The notes beneath the pieces are model-generated. The model made no database searches. It was not told the origin of the DNA and saw nothing but the letters and a program-made list of their open reading frames with translations. Below are positions 61,101 to 64,000 of a stretch of DNA of 64,000 bases, in pieces (within the stretch, counting starts at the first letter, position 1; each line of letters opens with the position of its first letter). Made by a program: the position numbers and the translations under genes. Origin of the DNA: Macrophomina tecta (lineage: Eukaryota > Ascomycota > Dothideomycetes > Botryosphaeriales > Botryosphaeriaceae); contig JAKSGN010000036.1 of NCBI GenBank assembly GCA_024180945.1, forward strand, positions 620,001 to 684,000, read 5' to 3'.

Positions 61101-62802
61101 GGTTTGGTGGTGAAAATTAATGACACGTGACAGATCAAGGAAACCCCCATTGAAGACAATATGTGCGAACCTTATAGCTTCAACATTTTACTAGTTCTGG
61201 TTAGATTTGAAAGCCAGTCGAACCGGTGTGCTTGATTCAGCTATCTAAAATGAAAGATGGACATTCATACTAGGGGATCGCAAATTCAACAATAGGCGAC
61301 CAGTTGCTTTGATTGTTCCAACGGTCCTTCTCAATATGTTGCTTAAGAAGAAGGCCTATAAGACGCAGCGCCACGAGAAATGGCCCTACGCATAAAAGTA
61401 TATAATTATGAGGAGGACTGCCCACAAAGAACTAGTGCAGAAACTCGATGCATTGGCCGTGGCCTAGAGCATCGAACACCCCCGGGCATGCCGCGTCCAT
61501 GGACATGGAACACACAGCCGCGCCAAAAAATAAATAAATAAATAAATAAATAAAAACGTCACCTAGCTGCGCCACCGAATTACCACATTTCTCCTCAGCC
61601 TTACACGCCCGTCCACGTATACACAGATCATGACGTCCGAGCGCGCGCGCGGAGGTTTGAGGCGAACGCCTCGGCTGACGAAACGGTCGACACGGACCCT
61701 TTCGAAGGAGTGCTGGTCACAAAGTAGCATACACACGGACACGTAGAATCTTAAGAGGGCGGTGCGAGGGTGCCGTAGCCGCTTGTTCTCCAAGCACAGA
61801 AGTGACGTAGTCGGTTTTTGTGGACTGGTAAACGGGGAACGTGTGGTTTGAGCTGTGGGCTGATACTGGGTTGGCCCTGCTGTTGCATTGGTGTGGATCG
61901 TGATTGCAGGGAGTGGCTTATGATGACGTGTGATGTAGGTCTAAATTTATGGTCTGGGCGCGTCTGGAAAGGGTGTAGGGAGATGGTGAGGCGTAAAGAA
62001 GGTTGCGACGATCTAGGTGCCGGTGTGTTGGAAGGTTTCGACGTTGAATACGCAGGGGCGGCCGTTCGGATCAACGGACTTCCCGAAACGTCTTCGCGCC
62101 ATATAGGCGGCTTGAGCTTATGTCCATAGGGCTGTTTGGCTGGGTATCCGTAGCATGGGAACACGCCATACGTCCTGTAGAGTTTGAGCACATTAGCTCC
62201 GGATTGGCCTTTCGTTGGCGGCGCAGGCGAAGATGGGGGAATATTCCGTATCTTTCCAAATTTCCAACATACTCTAGTGAGTCATCAGAGCTCGAAGGGC
62301 TGTAACAGCGAATTCTGAGATGCGTACGAAACTCAAGCACCTATACGGATTTAAGTGTTCCGAAGATTGGTAACGCCTACGTCGAGAAGACTGCTTCCAC
62401 TCCTCACAAGCAAAATCTGACACGTGCCAATTCCTCTTCATAGAGAATCCTATTCTTTGTGAAGACAATGGAACAGTCTCGGATGGCACGACTCTTGTAT
62501 TGTACCCTGGTTTCCCTAGGACATTGCGAACTAGATTCCTTGTTCTCCGGCTCAGCGAAGCTGTTTTATCTGAACAATCCCTCAAAGCTCATGTTGACGT
62601 AGGCTATTCTCAGAATTGTATCTCAATAATGCCCTCAAAAAACATTATAAATTCAGTACGAAGCCGGGTCAGATTCCAGACATCACACCTCCTCACTTCA
62701 ACAATCAAAGGCTCAAAACTTCTTCGCCCTTAAGAAGAGCGCTTTAAAGACTTGATACACCTTCACAGACTCTACACAGACCTCTTCCCTTCGACCACCA
62801 AC
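58197..62802. other. 4.6-kb gene-poor interval
   Basis: No supported gene. It contains T-runs (60386-60402, 60507-60527), a (GT)7 tract at 59966-59980 and a (TAAA)6 tract. GC content declines beyond 61.0 kb. A minus-strand frame at 61751-62191 reads reasonably near its start but has no family match, so it is not called. Confidence 0.5.
61531..61554 (+). repeat. (TAAA)6 microsatellite
   Basis: Six perfect TAAA units following an A6 run, in non-coding DNA. Confidence 0.95.
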
Positions 62803-62925
62803 ATGCCTAACGGAATCTACTGGGATTGCTGCCAGTGCAACACTTCCAACGATGGAGAGATCGAAGAATGCCAGACCTGCGGCCATTGTCCTGGAATGGA
62901 AGGCTGCTGTGAATGGCATTGGTAA
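62803..62925 (+). CDS. 40-aa protein consisting of one RanBP2-type zinc finger
   Basis: A single-exon frame of 40 codons, found by reading the region directly. Context is caacATGCC after a pyrimidine-rich leader (CAGACCTCTTCCC), and AATAAA follows at 63033-63038. Residues 7-26 match the RanBP2 zinc-finger pattern exactly: W7-x-C9-x2-C12-x3-N16-x6-C23-x2-C26. There are also Cys10, Cys29, Cys35, Cys36, His28 and His39, so eight of 40 residues are Cys. There is no signal peptide or membrane segment. RanBP2-type fingers bind single-stranded RNA or ubiquitin; which applies here is unknown. Alternatives are a small effector-like protein or a chance frame; the perfect spacing and Cys density argue against chance. 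Confidence 0.65.
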   Translation: MPNGIYWDCCQCNTSNDGEIEECQTCGHCPGMEGCCEWHW

Positions 62926-63820
62926 AAGCCAGGCTGCGTGTGGGGAGTCCATTTGAGCGGTAGAGGAGAAGATGAGGTTTTGTTTCTTCGAGTTGCGAGG
63001 TTGATTTCCGGTTCGGAGGAAGTTACGTAGCCAATAAAAGGATTATTTCCATCAATCAATTGTTTCTGTTTCTTTTGCTCATGTTATTATCTTAATGCAG
63101 TGCAGCGGCGCTGAGCCCTTCCGACGAGCTTTCCCTTTGTGCGTCCACCCCCCAGATAGTTATCCCATTAGGCTCAGCTGTTGTCTGAGCGATGGAACTT
63201 GGTTGCGCGGCCCATCTCCTGGCTCGTCGCTCTCTAGAAGCATGTACACTCATGGATGGCTGAGTCTCGAAGGCAGATTGGAGTCCTTTGTGCCATTTCC
63301 GCGCGCCAAAGCTATCGATGACCTTTTTCTACTTCACCCATGAACCATCGAGATCAATGAGCTGCGGTATATCACAAGAACGATGGATGCAATGTATGTC
63401 GAAAGGGATAGGTCATAAGCTTTCTGTAGCCGCCATGCTGCTAGACAATGGGATTAGTCTCTCTCCCTGCCGTTTCGAATCACTTCCACCAACATTGGTA
63501 TTTTGTAATCGCTGAGTTTCCTAAAGTCCTTTGTGCGTTTTATGGACCGTCCATCGACTTCGCGTTTACTGGCCATGGATCCATGCTATTTTAATTTTTC
63601 CCTCCATCCTCTTTGTCGTTATACTCCCAAACGCCCCAATTCCATTCACGCCATAATATGACTATTTCCCCCTCTTGGCCTGCAAGAAAGACGATCCCAA
63701 ACTGATGAGCCATAAGCCTTACCTGCTGGTCCCATCGCCGTCCCGATGCAATGCCTAGCTACAACTGCTTCTACACGCGTTTCCAGTCCACCATCTTACC
63801 CCTAACAGTCTGTCAACAAT
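62926..63820. other. Intergenic, 0.9 kb
   Basis: 3' flank of the mini zinc-finger gene (AATAAA at 63033) and of the minus-strand kinase gene, which converge here. Nothing else seen. Confidence 0.5.
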
Positions 63821-64000
63821 TCAACCCACCTTTCCCACACCCCTCAAGCTCAAATACACATCCGTCCCCCATCCCCACAGACTCTGCACAGCAATCCCAC
63901 CACCAAAATACTCCGCATACGCCCTGCCAAGGGGCAAACCATACCCCAAGCCCGCAAGACTGCTGCCCGTTGGATTTCCCGCATCACCACCAGGTCCCGA
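63821..64000 (-). CDS. PKP1: Mitochondrial pyruvate dehydrogenase kinase, PKP1-like (C-terminal 59 residues; cut by window end)
   Basis: The minus-strand frame from base 64000 to TGA at 63821-63823 reads through [20 protein letters not shown], then [19 protein letters not shown] and SLRGVGKVG. This is the G2 box and end of the GHKL ATPase domain of mitochondrial protein kinases (PDK/BCKDK family). VQSLxGWGTDVY is closest, from memory, to yeast Pkp1 rather than Pkp2. The enzyme phosphorylates and inactivates the pyruvate dehydrogenase E1 alpha subunit in the matrix. Only the last exon part is visible, so gene length, start and introns are unknown. Confidence 0.85.
   Translation of the reverse strand, partial: SGPGGDAGNPTGSSLAGLGYGLPLGRAYAEYFGGGIAVQSLWGWGTDVYLSLRGVGKVG

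Noticed and set aside
61751..62191. 146-codon minus-strand frame
   Set aside because: The start region looks plausible but there is no motif, and the composition becomes Ser/Pro/His-rich like chance frames; not called without transcript data.
1..64000. tRNA, rRNA and CRISPR search by eye
   Set aside because: B-box-like GTTCGAA strings (for example 57193-57200 in a GDSL-gene intron) lack matching stems. No rRNA blocks or spaced direct repeats were seen. A covariance-model scan would be decisive.

Overview
The window is nuclear DNA of a filamentous ascomycete (Pezizomycotina). The best guess is Dothideomycetes-like, but this is inference only. Supporting signs are genes interrupted by short GT-AG introns (mostly 47-90 nt), divergent gene pairs, two chitin synthases with myosin-like domains, secreted CAZyme and But2-type proteins, and orthologues of yeast SEC7, SRV2/CAP, MAK32, MRPL3, FUN12 and PKP1. 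I saw no bacterial features, CRISPR array, rRNA or tRNA. All gene models below were rebuilt by hand from splice signals with reading-phase bookkeeping. Most real genes here are split over several open frames.

Layout. 1-3910 (+): 3' part of SEC7, the trans-Golgi ARF exchange factor. 6091-6636 (-): hypothetical Ser/Pro-rich protein. 8450-20375: a run of minus-strand genes for extracellular and oxidative metabolism, namely a GH3 beta-glucosidase (7 exons), a secreted But2-domain protein, a cytochrome P450 (10 exons, one of only 10 nt) and a salicylate-hydroxylase-like FAD monooxygenase with a (CAG)8(CGG)10 tract just upstream. 23726-34794: housekeeping genes, namely cyclase-associated protein CAP (-) divergent from a MAK32-like PfkB protein (+), an 86-aa mitochondrial-type membrane protein (-) divergent from mitoribosomal mL44 (+), and translation factor eIF5B (+). 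34795-38865: gene-free, with an AT-rich island that looks like a decayed mobile element. 38866-51544: a head-to-head pair of myosin-domain chitin synthases (csmA-like with an intact P-loop, csmB-like without one) sharing a 1.5-kb promoter region. 51545-64000: gene-poor, with a GDSL esterase/lipase, a 40-residue protein that is essentially one RanBP2-type zinc finger, and at the right edge the C-terminal 59 residues of a PKP1-like pyruvate dehydrogenase kinase.

How the genes fit together. The two chitin synthases and SEC7/CAP serve polarised growth (secretory traffic, actin, wall synthesis). mL44, the 86-aa protein and the kinase are mitochondrial. The P450 and FAD monooxygenase, same strand and 0.9 kb apart, could form a small oxidative module, but no synthase or transporter accompanies them here. 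The least expected items are the mini zinc-finger gene, the P450 micro-exon, the MAK32-like protein with Asn in place of the catalytic Asp, and the AT-rich island.
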